Source of the DNA: Clostridia bacterium | GTDB taxonomy: Bacteria; Bacillota; Clostridia; Oscillospirales; Acutalibacteraceae | Assembly (NCBI GenBank): GCA_017416485.1 | Contig: JAFQCH010000018.1 | Coordinates: forward strand, 62,001 to 126,000 | Reading direction: 5' to 3' | Length of the DNA: 64,000 nucleotides | Made by a program: the position numbers and the translations under genes | In this document: positions 52,878-61,763 of the stretch, piece by piece | How the letters are laid out: each line of letters starts with the position of its first letter | Numbering within the stretch: the first letter of the stretch is position 1 | Notes under the pieces: generated by a model | What the model was told of the DNA's origin: nothing | Database searches by the model: none | The model's input: the letters and a program-made list of their open reading frames with translations, nothing else

Positions 52878-53747
52878 ATGAACGAAATCAAAATTCTTGA
52901 TATGCGAGTAGAACCGGGGGATGCTGCATACTTGCTTGATGACGGCGAAACAGCGGTGCTGTATGACACGGGATTCGGTTTTACAGGTTTCGGTGTTGCT
53001 GAAAATATTAAAAATTATCTTGGAAACCGTCCCCTTGATTATATTTTTCTGACCCATTCGCACTATGACCATGCGTTGGGCAGTGCTTATGTGTTGCGGT
53101 ATTATCCCAATGCAAAAGTAGTTGCAGGCGAGCATACCGCACAGGTTTTTCAGCGCGACGGTGCAAAGCGTGTTATGAAAGACCTTGATGCAAAGCATGC
53201 CGCCACCTGCGGTGTAACAGATTATCCGTTTTTAGGTGACGAGCTGCGTGTGGATATACAGGTGCGTGACGGCGATATCATAAAAGCAGGGAATATGGAG
53301 TTTGAAGTGCTGTGGTTGCCGGGACACACCAATTGTTCTGTTGGCTTTTATTGCAGAGAACAGCAGCTTTTGCTTTCAACCGAATCGATCGGCGTTTATT
53401 CCGGCGATCGGTTGATTCTGCCTGCCATTCTGGTTGGTTGCAAGGCAGCACTGGAATCCATTGATCGTGTCTGTTCCTTACCCATTAAAAAACTGGTTTT
53501 GCCGCACAGGGGCTTGCTTGATGATCAGCACAGAGATTTTTTTCTTTCCCATTGTAAAAAAGCAACACTTATGGCGATTGATTTTATCCTGACCCGTTTA
53601 CAGGACGGTAAAACCAATGAAGAAATTGTGCAGGATTTTGTGGATTCGTTCTGGCATGGCGGAGTGCGGATCAAATACCCGATAGCTGCACTCCGGCTCA
53701 ACACCAATATTATGATTGATCTTGTGCGCAAAGAAATGCTGTCATAA
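52878..53747 (+). CDS. MBL-fold metallo-hydrolase
   Basis: The 289-residue protein has the metallo-beta-lactamase motif LTHSHYDHALGS, two further His ligands in GEHTAQVF and LPGHTNCSV, and a final VLPHRG. It probably hydrolyses a small ester or lactone. AAGGAAAAA lies before the ATG, which is one base from the preceding stop. It is the third gene of the GH78 operon, so a role such as sugar-lactone hydrolysis is possible but not shown. Confidence 0.87.
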   Translation: MNEIKILDMRVEPGDAAYLLDDGETAVLYDTGFGFTGFGVAENIKNYLGNRPLDYIFLTHSHYDHALGSAYVLRYYPNAKVVAGEHTAQVFQRDGAKRVMKDLDAKHAATCGVTDYPFLGDELRVDIQVRDGDIIKAGNMEFEVLWLPGHTNCSVGFYCREQQLLLSTESIGVYSGDRLILPAILVGCKAALESIDRVCSLPIKKLVLPHRGLLDDQHRDFFLSHCKKATLMAIDFILTRLQDGKTNEEIVQDFVDSFWHGGVRIKYPIAALRLNTNIMIDLVRKEMLS

Positions 53748-53754
53748 ATAAAGT

Positions 53755-53783
53755 GAGGTACCGTTCGGAATGATCGGTACCTC
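53755..53783. terminator. Terminator between convergent MBL and aldo/keto reductase genes
   Basis: GAGGTACCG / CGGTACCTC, a perfect nine-bp stem, then TATCTTTTTTT. Confidence 0.85.
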
Positions 53784-53792
53784 TATCTTTTT

Positions 53793-54923
53793 TTAGTTGA
53801 GTTTTTCTGCAAAGGTTTGCATCATATCTGCAATTTTGATTTGTTGCGGGCACACCGCTTCGCAGGCTTTGCATTGCAAACAGGCAGAGGGTTGTTTATC
53901 TGACGGCAAAGACCGCATACGGATTACGGGAACAACCCCCGTTGTCAGCTTGATTTCATTGAACATGTCAATGATCCACGGAATATTCAGCTCCATCGGA
54001 CAGTGATCCACGCAATAACGGCAACCGGTGCAGGGGAGAGCGTTTGCACTTGCCATGTCATTGGCAATGGCCTGTAATTCATTCCATTCCGTTTCTGTCA
54101 ATGTTTTGTGAGCAGACATAATATTTATGTTTTCTTTTAACTGCGCAAGGCTCGACATGCCCGATAAAACCACTTTCACTTCGGGAATACTCTGCAAGAA
54201 TCTGAATCCCCATGCGGGCATGCTTTCATTCGGACGAAGAGCATGCAAGCGGTCTGCATATTTTTTGTCGATATTTGCAAGTTTGCCGCCGCGCAATGGT
54301 TCCATGACCCAAACGGGGATGTTGTATTTTTTCAGCAATTCAACCTTTGCTTTTGCATCCTGAAATTCCCAGTCGAGGTAATTGAGTTGAATCTGGCAAA
54401 AATCCATGTGCTCGCCGTATGCTTCCAAAAAGCGTTTCAACACATGAATATCCCCGTGTACGGAACAGCCCAAAAAATGAATTCTGCCGTTTTGTTTTTG
54501 TTTGAGCAGGTACGAAAAGTCGCCGTATTTTTCATCATCTAAATAGCCGTCAATGTTCAGTTCGCAAACATTGTGGAATAAATAAAAGTCAAAATAATCC
54601 ACCCTGCATTTTTCGAGCTGCTTCTCAAATATTTCTTCCGCTTTGCCGAGGTTTGAAAGGTCATACCCCGGGAATTTGCTTGCAAGGTAAAAACTGCCGC
54701 GGGGATATTTCTGCAACAATCTTCCGATCAGCGGTTCGCTGTTGCCGCTGTGATACCCCCATGCCGTGTCAAAATAATTGACCCCGTTTTGCATGCAATA
54801 GTCAATCATCTGTTCGGTTTCAATTTCTTCAATACGCGGTTTCGCATAACCGTCACCGGGCAGTCGCATGCAGCCCATGCCGAGTGCGGGCAATTGCAAG
54901 CCTTTGAATTCATTGTATAACAT
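53793..54923 (-). CDS. Aldo/keto reductase with C-terminal ferredoxin domain
   Basis: The 376-residue protein has an aldo/keto reductase barrel (residues 1-260: LGMGCMRLPG, DTAWGYHSGNSE, WVMEPLRGGKL). It is followed by a 2[4Fe-4S] domain with CTGCRYCVDHCP and CLQCKACEAVCP. This fusion is a common Clostridial oxidoreductase; natural substrates are unknown. The ATG at 54923 has GGAG before it; the longer frame lies across the promoter at 54983-54955. Confidence 0.94.
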   Translation of the reverse strand: MLYNEFKGLQLPALGMGCMRLPGDGYAKPRIEEIETEQMIDYCMQNGVNYFDTAWGYHSGNSEPLIGRLLQKYPRGSFYLASKFPGYDLSNLGKAEEIFEKQLEKCRVDYFDFYLFHNVCELNIDGYLDDEKYGDFSYLLKQKQNGRIHFLGCSVHGDIHVLKRFLEAYGEHMDFCQIQLNYLDWEFQDAKAKVELLKKYNIPVWVMEPLRGGKLANIDKKYADRLHALRPNESMPAWGFRFLQSIPEVKVVLSGMSSLAQLKENINIMSAHKTLTETEWNELQAIANDMASANALPCTGCRYCVDHCPMELNIPWIIDMFNEIKLTTGVVPVIRMRSLPSDKQPSACLQCKACEAVCPQQIKIADMMQTFAEKLN

Positions 54924-54954
54924 AATTTTTTCTCCGATACACAAGTATGGGAGT

Positions 54955-54983
54955 ATTATATCTTTTTGCGCTTTATAAGTCAA
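54955..54983 (-). promoter_or_regulatory. Promoter of the aldo/keto reductase gene
   Basis: On the minus strand, TTGACT (54983-54978), 17 bases and TATAAT (54960-54955). Confidence 0.85.
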
Positions 54984-54994
54984 GAATCGTATTC

Positions 54995-55024
54995 TTGACA
55001 GATGGCGCAAAACTATTATATAAT
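54995..55024 (+). promoter_or_regulatory. Promoter of the GDPD gene
   Basis: TTGACA at 54995-55000, an 18-base spacer and TATAAT at 55019-55024, divergent from the aldo/keto reductase promoter. Confidence 0.8.
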
Positions 55025-55057
55025 TAACATATATGTACTTTTAAGGAGGAATCGGAA

Positions 55058-55894
55058 ATGGAATTCGATCTTCGTCAGAAAGCAAAAGAAAATATTATTG
55101 TTGTTGCGCACCGCGGTGCGGCCGGCGGAAATATTCCCTGCAACACCCTTGCGGCTTATGAAATTGCCCTGAAACAAGGTGCAGATATGATCGAAGTGGA
55201 TGTCAGTTGCAGCAAGGACGGCAAACTTTTTCTTTTCCATCCCGGCATGGAACGGGCGCATCTGAATCGTTTTCTGTCTTTGAGCCATCTGAATCTGGAT
55301 GTTATCAAAAAAATGCACTATGTGAACTACGACAACACGTCCACACAGTTCACCATTGCAGATTTTGACGATTTTCTTGAACAGTTCAAAGGCCGCTGCT
55401 TTATCAATATCGACAAATTCTGGGATAATCCGCAAAAAATTCAGGAAGCTATCAAGCGTCATGGAATGACCGATCAGATGCTCGTGAAAAGCAGTCTGTC
55501 GGACAAGGTGCTCAATGTGTTGGAAGAAGTTGCCCCCGAACTTCCGTTCATGCCCATTATTCGCAAAAATCATCTTGCACACGAAAGACTTCTGCGCAGC
55601 AATATCAACTATGTGGGTGTTGAAATTCTTTTCAAATCCGACGAGGATGAACTTGCGAGCGATGCCTTCCTTGAAAAAATGCACAATGATAACATTTTGT
55701 GCTGGGCAAATACCATTATTTATAATTATAAAGAACAGCTTGCAGGCGGTCATAGTGATGACAGTGCACTGACACAGAGTGAGGATTACGGTTGGGGATG
55801 GATAGCAGACAAAGGCTTTGACTGCATACAGACCGATTGGCCGATGATGCTGGTTGATTATCTGAAGCGTACCGATAAATACTACAGAAAGTAA
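55058..55894 (+). CDS. Glycerophosphodiester phosphodiesterase family protein
   Basis: The 278-residue protein starts with the GDPD signature VVAHRGAAGGNIPCNTLAAY and the metal ligands in MIEVDVSCSKDG and LFHPG. The TIM barrel ends with GWIADKGFDCIQTDWP. Cytoplasmic GDPDs cleave glycerophosphodiesters to glycerol-3-phosphate. The usual His in HDxxxxR is changed to HPG, so the active site is not fully standard. AAGGAGG precedes the ATG, and the next gene follows nine bases later. Confidence 0.85.
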   Translation: MEFDLRQKAKENIIVVAHRGAAGGNIPCNTLAAYEIALKQGADMIEVDVSCSKDGKLFLFHPGMERAHLNRFLSLSHLNLDVIKKMHYVNYDNTSTQFTIADFDDFLEQFKGRCFINIDKFWDNPQKIQEAIKRHGMTDQMLVKSSLSDKVLNVLEEVAPELPFMPIIRKNHLAHERLLRSNINYVGVEILFKSDEDELASDAFLEKMHNDNILCWANTIIYNYKEQLAGGHSDDSALTQSEDYGWGWIADKGFDCIQTDWPMMLVDYLKRTDKYYRK

Positions 55895-55903
55895 GGAAAA
55901 GCA

Positions 55904-57028
55904 GTGGATACTTTGTTTGAATTTGATGCATTTGAGAGTGAAAAAAATACTGAAACACAGTTGATTCTCAATATAAATGTTGAAGCGGAACAGGATTTTC
56001 TTGCCAAAATCGGCGGAATGAATGCACGCAAACGCGATATCGCCGCGATGGTGGATCAATATAACGGCACCAATGTAAAAACACTTTGCTTTGCCGGCAG
56101 CAACAAAACTGCGCTTGCCATCTGGGCAGAGCGTTGCCGTGAGTTGGGAATTACTTCGTTGCATACTGTGAATGCGGCAGACTGTGCAGCCGATACTGCC
56201 GATTTCTGCACGGACGGCTTTCTGATTGATTGCCGCAATGCGAAAGAACTTTCTTTTGTTTGTGATCTTGCAAAACAGACGGATGCAATGCTGTATCTGC
56301 TTTTGCCGAAAAACGCATCGACGGGTATGTTGAATGATGCACTTTGCAAAGCGGTGCAAGGCGTTGTTCTTTGTGCAGATCAGTACGGCAATGTCTTGCC
56401 GGAAACGGACTGGTTGTCCAAACAAAAGGACTTTGCTGCTTTTGCAGGTGTGTGGGAAATTCTTTGCCAAGCCAACGAAAAAACATGGTATCCGACTCCT
56501 GAAATTATGAACGGCATCACCGTTGAAGTTCTTTCAAAAGGATTTAACGGTTTGTTTTTGGATGGTTTTTGTGCAGATATTATGAATCCCGATACCATGC
56601 TTTATGATATCTACGAAAACTGCGGAACCTTGCAGGAATGTGTCGGAGCAAAGCGCCGCCATTTGCTGCTTGTGAATGAAGAAAAGGTTGTTCTTCCAGG
56701 TGCGGTTTATCATTTTACTGCCGATATCAGTCCGATTTTTAAGGGGGCACCGGTTTGTTTTGTTTTTGCAGTCGAAGGTGCAACACAAGCGGAAAACATT
56801 CATGTTCTGTGCAGTGAAAAAGAAACACAGTATACAGGCAACCCTGTTGTTGTTGCTCGCAACGAAAACGGAAAGCTGCGTGAAAATCGTTGCATTGCAG
56901 GGGATGTGACTTGTTTAGAATATTATCTCGGCAATGATTTTGAAAATGATGCAATTGAAATAAGTATTCACAATGAAACCAAAAAGAATGTGATTTTGCG
57001 CTGGGCGGAAGTGAGTGTGAATATTTGA
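55904..57028 (+). CDS. Unrecognised protein following GDPD
   Basis: This 374-residue protein starts at GTG 55904 with AAGGAAAAG before it, nine bases after the GDPD stop. It has no signal peptide or membrane segment. Residues about 40-215 look like an alpha/beta region (VKTLCFAGSNKTALAIWAE, VVLCADQYGN), and residues 260-374 appear beta-rich (YHFTADISPIF), resembling a binding domain. I do not recognise a family. Its place behind GDPD suggests a phosphodiester or sugar-related role. Confidence 0.65.
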   Translation: MDTLFEFDAFESEKNTETQLILNINVEAEQDFLAKIGGMNARKRDIAAMVDQYNGTNVKTLCFAGSNKTALAIWAERCRELGITSLHTVNAADCAADTADFCTDGFLIDCRNAKELSFVCDLAKQTDAMLYLLLPKNASTGMLNDALCKAVQGVVLCADQYGNVLPETDWLSKQKDFAAFAGVWEILCQANEKTWYPTPEIMNGITVEVLSKGFNGLFLDGFCADIMNPDTMLYDIYENCGTLQECVGAKRRHLLLVNEEKVVLPGAVYHFTADISPIFKGAPVCFVFAVEGATQAENIHVLCSEKETQYTGNPVVVARNENGKLRENRCIAGDVTCLEYYLGNDFENDAIEISIHNETKKNVILRWAEVSVNI

Positions 57029-57086
57029 TTTGTAACAAAAAAGTGCCGATTGTAACAAATGTTGCACACAAACAGAAGATTGTATC

Positions 57087-57115
57087 TTGACTTGCATGTC
57101 TGACAGTATTATAAT
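57087..57115 (+). promoter_or_regulatory. Promoter of the condensation-domain gene
   Basis: TTGACT at 57087-57092, a 17-base spacer and TATAAT at 57110-57115. Confidence 0.82.
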
Positions 57116-57172
57116 ACTTTAAGTTGTCAAATTATTCATTTCGATTATTTGTATGTTTGAAAGGTGTATGAG

Positions 57173-58564
57173 ATGAGAAAGAGAGACATTCCGGCAGTGC
57201 ATTATCCGTTGATTTCATCACAACAGACAATGTATTACATGATTAAGTTTTCAATTCACAAAAGTGTTATGCAGATTCCGACTTCCATTACCGTGAATCA
57301 GAAGTTGGACATGGATTTGCTCAAAAAGGCTGTGAATATTGAAATCGCAAGAAACGACTGCATGCGGCTTCGCTTCTTTAAACTTGACAAGGAAATCCGT
57401 CAGCATTTTCTTCCCAAAGTGGTGCTTAACGATATTCCTGTAAAGCATTTTGCAACCAAGGAAGAAATGCAATCTTGCCTTGAGGCTGATGCTCAGAAGC
57501 CTGTCAGATGGCTCAAGGATGAAATCTTCCGTATCATTCTGTTTACCACGCCCGAAGGCCACACGGGGGTTTATCTCAACGCATCGCACATCATTATGGA
57601 TGCGCTTGCATGCGGTGTGTTCTATGGCGATCTTCTTGCTGTTTATAATGCGCTCAGCAAAGGGGAAGAATTGCCCGAACCGCTGTATCCTTATGAGGAT
57701 GCAATCAAAGCAGACATTGCCTATCTTGCAGACACTGCACGTTACGAAAAAGACAAGAAATTTTATTATGATTACTGGACACAGAACGGTGAACCGTTCT
57801 ATGCCGGTATCCATGGTCCCGCATTCCTTGAGAAAATGCGCAAAAAGACCAAAAATCCCGATCTGCGTGTTCCCGCTGCATACGATATGATTCACGACAA
57901 GTGTGAAATCGTGCGTTATCATGTTGAACCCGTGCAGGCAAAGAAGATTTTTGATTTCTGCATGGAAACCAAAAATGCACCCGAAAACCTTGTTATGCTC
58001 GGCATGCGCACCCATGCATCCGCCATTAACTACCGCACGCCTGATACACTGATGTTGCCGCTTTGCAGCCGTCGTGTAACGTATAAAACAAAACGCATGG
58101 GAGGTTGCCTTGCACAGCCTTTGCAGGTGCATTCCATCATTGAAGAAGACAAAACATTCCGTGAGGCATTGGCTTATATGTTCAGTCTTCGTACACAGCT
58201 GTACCGCCATTCCAACTTCCCCTATATGCATACACGTGTCATGCAACAGAAAATCTTCAATTTTAAGACTTCGCAGGGCCCGTCTTTTATGATGTATACG
58301 TGGCTGCCGCTGTATCTGCCGCTGGACGACGGTATCAAGATTGAATTTGCAGGCTACAACCCGGGCAGATACATTATGCCTTTGTATGCTTTCTCTCTGC
58401 CTACGCAGTCCGACGGCGGTATGGATTTTTATTATATGTACCGTCCCAATCTTATTTCTGCGGAAAATATTGATGCCTTGCACAAGAATTGTGTCCGTGT
58501 TATGGTGGAGGGGATTGAAAATCCCGATATCACTATCGGCGAACTGATGGACAGAATTTCATAA
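57173..58564 (+). CDS. Stand-alone condensation-domain acyltransferase
   Basis: The 463-residue protein looks like a single non-ribosomal peptide synthetase condensation domain or related CoA-dependent acyltransferase. The catalytic HHxxxDG motif appears as SHIIMDA (residues 138-144): the second His and the Asp are kept, the first His is Ser and the Gly is Ala. No carrier, adenylation or ketosynthase gene is nearby. It may transfer an acyl group onto an alcohol or amine. AAGGTG lies six bases before the ATG at 57173. It is monocistronic with promoter and terminator. The product cannot be told. Confidence 0.7.
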   Translation: MRKRDIPAVHYPLISSQQTMYYMIKFSIHKSVMQIPTSITVNQKLDMDLLKKAVNIEIARNDCMRLRFFKLDKEIRQHFLPKVVLNDIPVKHFATKEEMQSCLEADAQKPVRWLKDEIFRIILFTTPEGHTGVYLNASHIIMDALACGVFYGDLLAVYNALSKGEELPEPLYPYEDAIKADIAYLADTARYEKDKKFYYDYWTQNGEPFYAGIHGPAFLEKMRKKTKNPDLRVPAAYDMIHDKCEIVRYHVEPVQAKKIFDFCMETKNAPENLVMLGMRTHASAINYRTPDTLMLPLCSRRVTYKTKRMGGCLAQPLQVHSIIEEDKTFREALAYMFSLRTQLYRHSNFPYMHTRVMQQKIFNFKTSQGPSFMMYTWLPLYLPLDDGIKIEFAGYNPGRYIMPLYAFSLPTQSDGGMDFYYMYRPNLISAENIDALHKNCVRVMVEGIENPDITIGELMDRIS

Positions 58565-58576
58565 AGTACATAATTT

Positions 58577-58605
58577 AACGGGGAGCGTTCGGCTCCCCGT
58601 TGTTT
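58577..58605. terminator. Bidirectional terminator
   Basis: AACGGGGAGC / GCTCCCCGTT, a perfect ten-bp stem with a GTTCG loop, then GTTTT. Confidence 0.88.
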
Positions 58606-58607
58606 TA

Positions 58608-59225
58608 TCAATACAGATTTTCTATGTAATATTGAATCAGTTTAACTGCATTGTCCGTGCCGATGGCACCGGCATTGATATATAAATCAAAGCAGTTTCG
58701 ATCGCCCCATTTTTGGTGCGTATATTTGCTGTAATAGACTGCTCTTGCACGGTTGGTCTTGTTGATCAACCGTTTTGCTGTTTTTGCATTCAGACCGTAT
58801 AATCTGCCGGCGCGGTCAATTTTTTGCTGCATCTCGGCATAGATGAATATTTTTAAAACATTCTCCATGTCTTTGAGCACATAATCCGCACATCTGCCGA
58901 TAATGACACAGGGGCCTTCCTGTGCCGTTTTTTTTATGATGTCAAACTGCGCATCCGCAACCCGCAGTCCCATGGGGAGCAGCACAGACGGATCTTCAAC
59001 ATACCAACTGTCACGGTAGGGTAAGTTTGTCAGTTCAAACATGCCGAATGGTTTTTCGTCATGATCGGTTATGATCTGCGTGCTTAATTCCAGCACTTCT
59101 GCGGTTTTGTCAATAATGCTTCTGTCATAGTAGGGAATGTTATAATGTGCAGCAAGGCGATGCCCGATTTCGGAGCCGCCGCTGCAGAATTCGCGTCCTA
59201 TGACGATTACGGGCAGTTTTTTCAT
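58608..59225 (-). CDS. Cytidylate kinase-like family protein
   Basis: The 205-residue protein starts with VIVIGREFCSGGSEIG, a P-loop-like block of the cytidylate kinase-like family (Cytidylate_kin2). Further marks are YYDRSIIDKTAE and CVIIGRCADYVL. These proteins resemble nucleoside monophosphate kinases but their substrate is not established. AAAGGACGG precedes the ATG at 59225; a longer frame overlaps the peptide gene's terminator. A single gene. Confidence 0.88.
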   Translation of the reverse strand: MKKLPVIVIGREFCSGGSEIGHRLAAHYNIPYYDRSIIDKTAEVLELSTQIITDHDEKPFGMFELTNLPYRDSWYVEDPSVLLPMGLRVADAQFDIIKKTAQEGPCVIIGRCADYVLKDMENVLKIFIYAEMQQKIDRAGRLYGLNAKTAKRLINKTNRARAVYYSKYTHQKWGDRNCFDLYINAGAIGTDNAVKLIQYYIENLY

Positions 59226-59256
59226 TTTGATCCGTCCTTTCTTTATTTTATTTAAT

Positions 59257-59287
59257 AAAAAAATGCCGCACCAAGGCGACATTTTTT
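59257..59287 (-). terminator. Terminator of the 37-residue peptide gene
   Basis: On the minus strand, AAAAAATGTCGC / GCGGCATTTTTT (one G-T pair) followed by T, starting three bases after the stop. Confidence 0.8.
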
Positions 59288-59289
59288 CA

Positions 59290-59403
59290 TTAGTTCATAC
59301 CAAGCATACCGCTGATGTCAAAACCTAAAATTTCTTCGTCCAGAGCCTTGAACAGCAGGGTAAATAAGGAAATCAGAAATTCGGCAATTGCTTTAATATC
59401 CAT
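59290..59403 (-). CDS. 37-residue amphipathic peptide
   Basis: A very short gene with all expression signals. The promoter TTGATT / 17 bases / TATAAT lies at 59465-59437, GGAGGA is eight bases before the ATG, and a terminator starts three bases after the stop. The peptide begins MDIKAIAEFLISLFTLLF, has Lys19 and acidic Asp/Glu residues (Asp22, Glu23, Glu24), and ends near GMLGMN. The first 20 residues would form a strongly hydrophobic helix with one polar face. It recalls the amphipathic C-terminal helices of the two secreted proteins at 28-30 kb. It could be a membrane-active peptide, a signalling peptide or a membrane-protein partner. I do not know its function. Confidence 0.8.
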   Translation of the reverse strand: MDIKAIAEFLISLFTLLFKALDEEILGFDISGMLGMN

Positions 59404-59436
59404 ATTGTTTTCCTCCATTGATTTTTAACTGATATA

Positions 59437-59465
59437 ATTATACCAATGTTATTCGAAAAAATCAA
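59437..59465 (-). promoter_or_regulatory. Promoter of the peptide gene
   Basis: On the minus strand, TTGATT (59465-59460), a 17-base spacer and a perfect TATAAT (59442-59437). Confidence 0.85.
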
Positions 59466-59506
59466 GTTTTTTTTTGGAGAAAACAACTGAAAAAGTATAA
59501 AATGTT

Positions 59507-60640
59507 TTATTTTCCCGACAAAACTTCCCGTCCCGGACGATGAATTGCGCCCTCGGCAATAACAACAGTTTGCACATTTTTCAGGAAAGAAGTATAATTT
59601 TTGCTGATTTGTTCGTAATAAGTCGGATATTTGTTGCGTATTCTTTTGCCGAATCCAAGGCAATCACAACCGCAATCGTGCAGGGTGTAATACAAAAAAT
59701 CTTCTGTGTACTTTTTGATTTTTTCTTGCGCAAGAAGCTTTATTTGCAGGATGTCCTGTTCATTGAGATCCTGATTTGTGCTGTTGTGCTCTATGATATC
59801 GCATGAAAAAGAAACGGCAACGGAAAAAACGGACGGATCTTTTTCGTTGATTTCGGTTTTGGTCTTTATTTTACGGACAGTAAGTGAAATGTTCTTGTTG
59901 TTGTAGTCTATTTCCAATAATGTGCTGTCAATCAGGTTGTTTGCATACAAAAAACCGTTCATTGTTTTGTTGTTGAGTGTTGCAGTATAATTATCATTTG
60001 CAAACAATGCAATACCCGCAGCGCGGATCTCATCTTTTTTTTGCGCGTTCTTCTCAACGGTCAGAACAGGCAGATATGCCGCATCTGTTTCATTGAGCAG
60101 TCGGCTGACAAAAGAATACAGCGGCACGCGTACAGTTTGCCCGTTTCGCTTGCCTGATGACAACAGATCGGCTGTCACTTTTGATACAAGTAAATTTTTG
60201 CCGAGATCGGCTGTTATAATTTTGTTTGCGGTTGTTTCCGCTACGGCAACTGGAATGTCATCACGGGTCGTGTGTTCGCGGATAAAAAAATTCAACGCGG
60301 AAAGCGGTTGGTTTTCTGCTGTTTCTTTGCCGATTATCAAAACTCTTGCTTGTGAATAAAGCGGAATTTGTGCAGAAATCAGGTCGAGTTGTGAAAACGC
60401 ATCTGCAATGCTGTTGCCTTTTGCAGTGAAAACTTTTGCAATGCCGTCGGGTGATTCCGTAGAGCCGGCGGAGCCTGTTTGCAATGTGTTCAGAGCAAGA
60501 ACGCTTACCTTGTAACCGCTTTCGTCCGAATCAATGCCGATAGCTTCAATAATCAGACGATTGCTCAATTCCGTCGATGCGCTCTGTGAACAGCCTGTAA
60601 ATAACAATACGATGCACAGCAAAACAGACAGAAATTTCAT
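59507..60640 (-). CDS. gerC: Ger(x)C family germinant receptor lipoprotein
   Basis: The 377-residue protein has a lipoprotein signal with LLFTGC and the body typical of GerC subunits (SNRLIIEAIGIDSDESGYKV, LIIGKETAEN, KYPTYYEQI). GerC stands on the outer face of the inner spore membrane as part of the nutrient germinant receptor. AAAGGAG precedes the ATG at 60640, and the gene overlaps gerB by four bases. Confidence 0.94.
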   Translation of the reverse strand: MKFLSVLLCIVLLFTGCSQSASTELSNRLIIEAIGIDSDESGYKVSVLALNTLQTGSAGSTESPDGIAKVFTAKGNSIADAFSQLDLISAQIPLYSQARVLIIGKETAENQPLSALNFFIREHTTRDDIPVAVAETTANKIITADLGKNLLVSKVTADLLSSGKRNGQTVRVPLYSFVSRLLNETDAAYLPVLTVEKNAQKKDEIRAAGIALFANDNYTATLNNKTMNGFLYANNLIDSTLLEIDYNNKNISLTVRKIKTKTEINEKDPSVFSVAVSFSCDIIEHNSTNQDLNEQDILQIKLLAQEKIKKYTEDFLYYTLHDCGCDCLGFGKRIRNKYPTYYEQISKNYTSFLKNVQTVVIAEGAIHRPGREVLSGK

Positions 60641-61725
60641 ATTCTGTTCTCCTTTTGTAATTTCTTTTCTTTCCTTACGAAGAGAAGGTATAAAACGATC
60701 GGAAGCAGAATCGCAAAAATAATATACCCTGCAGGCAGAAGCCATGTGCGTAAAAGGCGGATTGTTGTCGGAATATCGGCAGAAAAAAGCAGATACCCTG
60801 CGAAAATCAGTACGGCTCCGATGGCGGTATGGCAGGTTTTAATTTCTTTGTGTAATGATTTTTGCAAACATTGCGAAGCAACATACAGCAAAAAGGCGGT
60901 TTTGAGCATGGCGCATACGATCCAGATACCCGTCAGCAGGTCTTCCATGCGTTCAACAAAACCGAATTTTGCCACGGAAGACAGTGTAAACAACGGGAAT
61001 ATCTGTTGGTCGCCGTATTCTCCCAGCACGCCGCCTGCTACGGTAAAAAGCAGAGCAGAAATGATGCTGAAAGCAGTTATGAATTTCAGAACGACCGTGT
61101 GGGCTTTTCCTTTGATTTCTTCCGCAATGAACAACAGGGCGGGAATTTCAATGTTGCGACAAGCGGAGAAAAATGCCTGTTTGATAATGTTCGGAATTTC
61201 ATTTTCCCGTATGCCGGGAATGTTGATCAGGCTGCATTCTCCGATCGTGCCGGCAATAACCGCAATCAATGAAAACAGCAGAATAACTGCAAAAATAACG
61301 GCAGTCCGCGCAAGCGGCTGCAAGCCTTGATACACGCAATATACACAGACCAACAAAAGAAAAAAGACAGAGATATAAAGCCCGGTGTTCTGCACAAGAA
61401 CCGTACCTGCAAACAAACCGAAACGGGTGATTGTGATGATTGCGGCAAATAAAAAGAATGCAGCATATGAAATGCCGATGATTCCGGCGGTTTTTTCGGA
61501 TACAATGCCGACTGCATTCAGAAAAGAAACATTGTTTTGCTTCTGTAAATACAACAGTACCGGAATTGCCGACAGGATCGAAAAAAGAAAACAGACGCCC
61601 GTTGCAACAATGCGACTGCCCGCATGCAGTGTTGTCTGCAATTGACTCATATAGGTAAAAGTGCCGAGCAAACGGCAAACAAAAAGAATGCAGAAAAGTT
61701 GCGCAGATGAGATTTGGTTCTTCAT
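60637..61725 (-). CDS. gerB: Germinant receptor membrane subunit GerB (GerAB/ArcD/ProY family)
   Basis: The 362-residue protein has about ten membrane segments and the start NQISSAQLFCILF typical of GerAB. It belongs to the amino-acid permease superfamily and binds the germinant. It lies between gerA and gerC on the minus strand and overlaps gerC by four bases, so all three subunits are made together in the forespore. Confidence 0.94.
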   Translation of the reverse strand: MKNQISSAQLFCILFVCRLLGTFTYMSQLQTTLHAGSRIVATGVCFLFSILSAIPVLLYLQKQNNVSFLNAVGIVSEKTAGIIGISYAAFFLFAAIITITRFGLFAGTVLVQNTGLYISVFFLLLVCVYCVYQGLQPLARTAVIFAVILLFSLIAVIAGTIGECSLINIPGIRENEIPNIIKQAFFSACRNIEIPALLFIAEEIKGKAHTVVLKFITAFSIISALLFTVAGGVLGEYGDQQIFPLFTLSSVAKFGFVERMEDLLTGIWIVCAMLKTAFLLYVASQCLQKSLHKEIKTCHTAIGAVLIFAGYLLFSADIPTTIRLLRTWLLPAGYIIFAILLPIVLYLLFVRKEKKLQKENRI

Positions 61726-61763
61726 GGTAATGATTCCTCAGATGAGATATTTTCGCAGGAATT

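Noticed and set aside
55016..56470. 484-codon antisense frame across GDPD and the next gene
   Set aside because: Same type of shadow; the plus-strand genes have promoter, ribosome sites and recognisable domains.
57251..58483. 410-codon antisense frame over the condensation-domain gene
   Set aside because: Shadow frame; the opposite strand has the conserved motif and expression signals.
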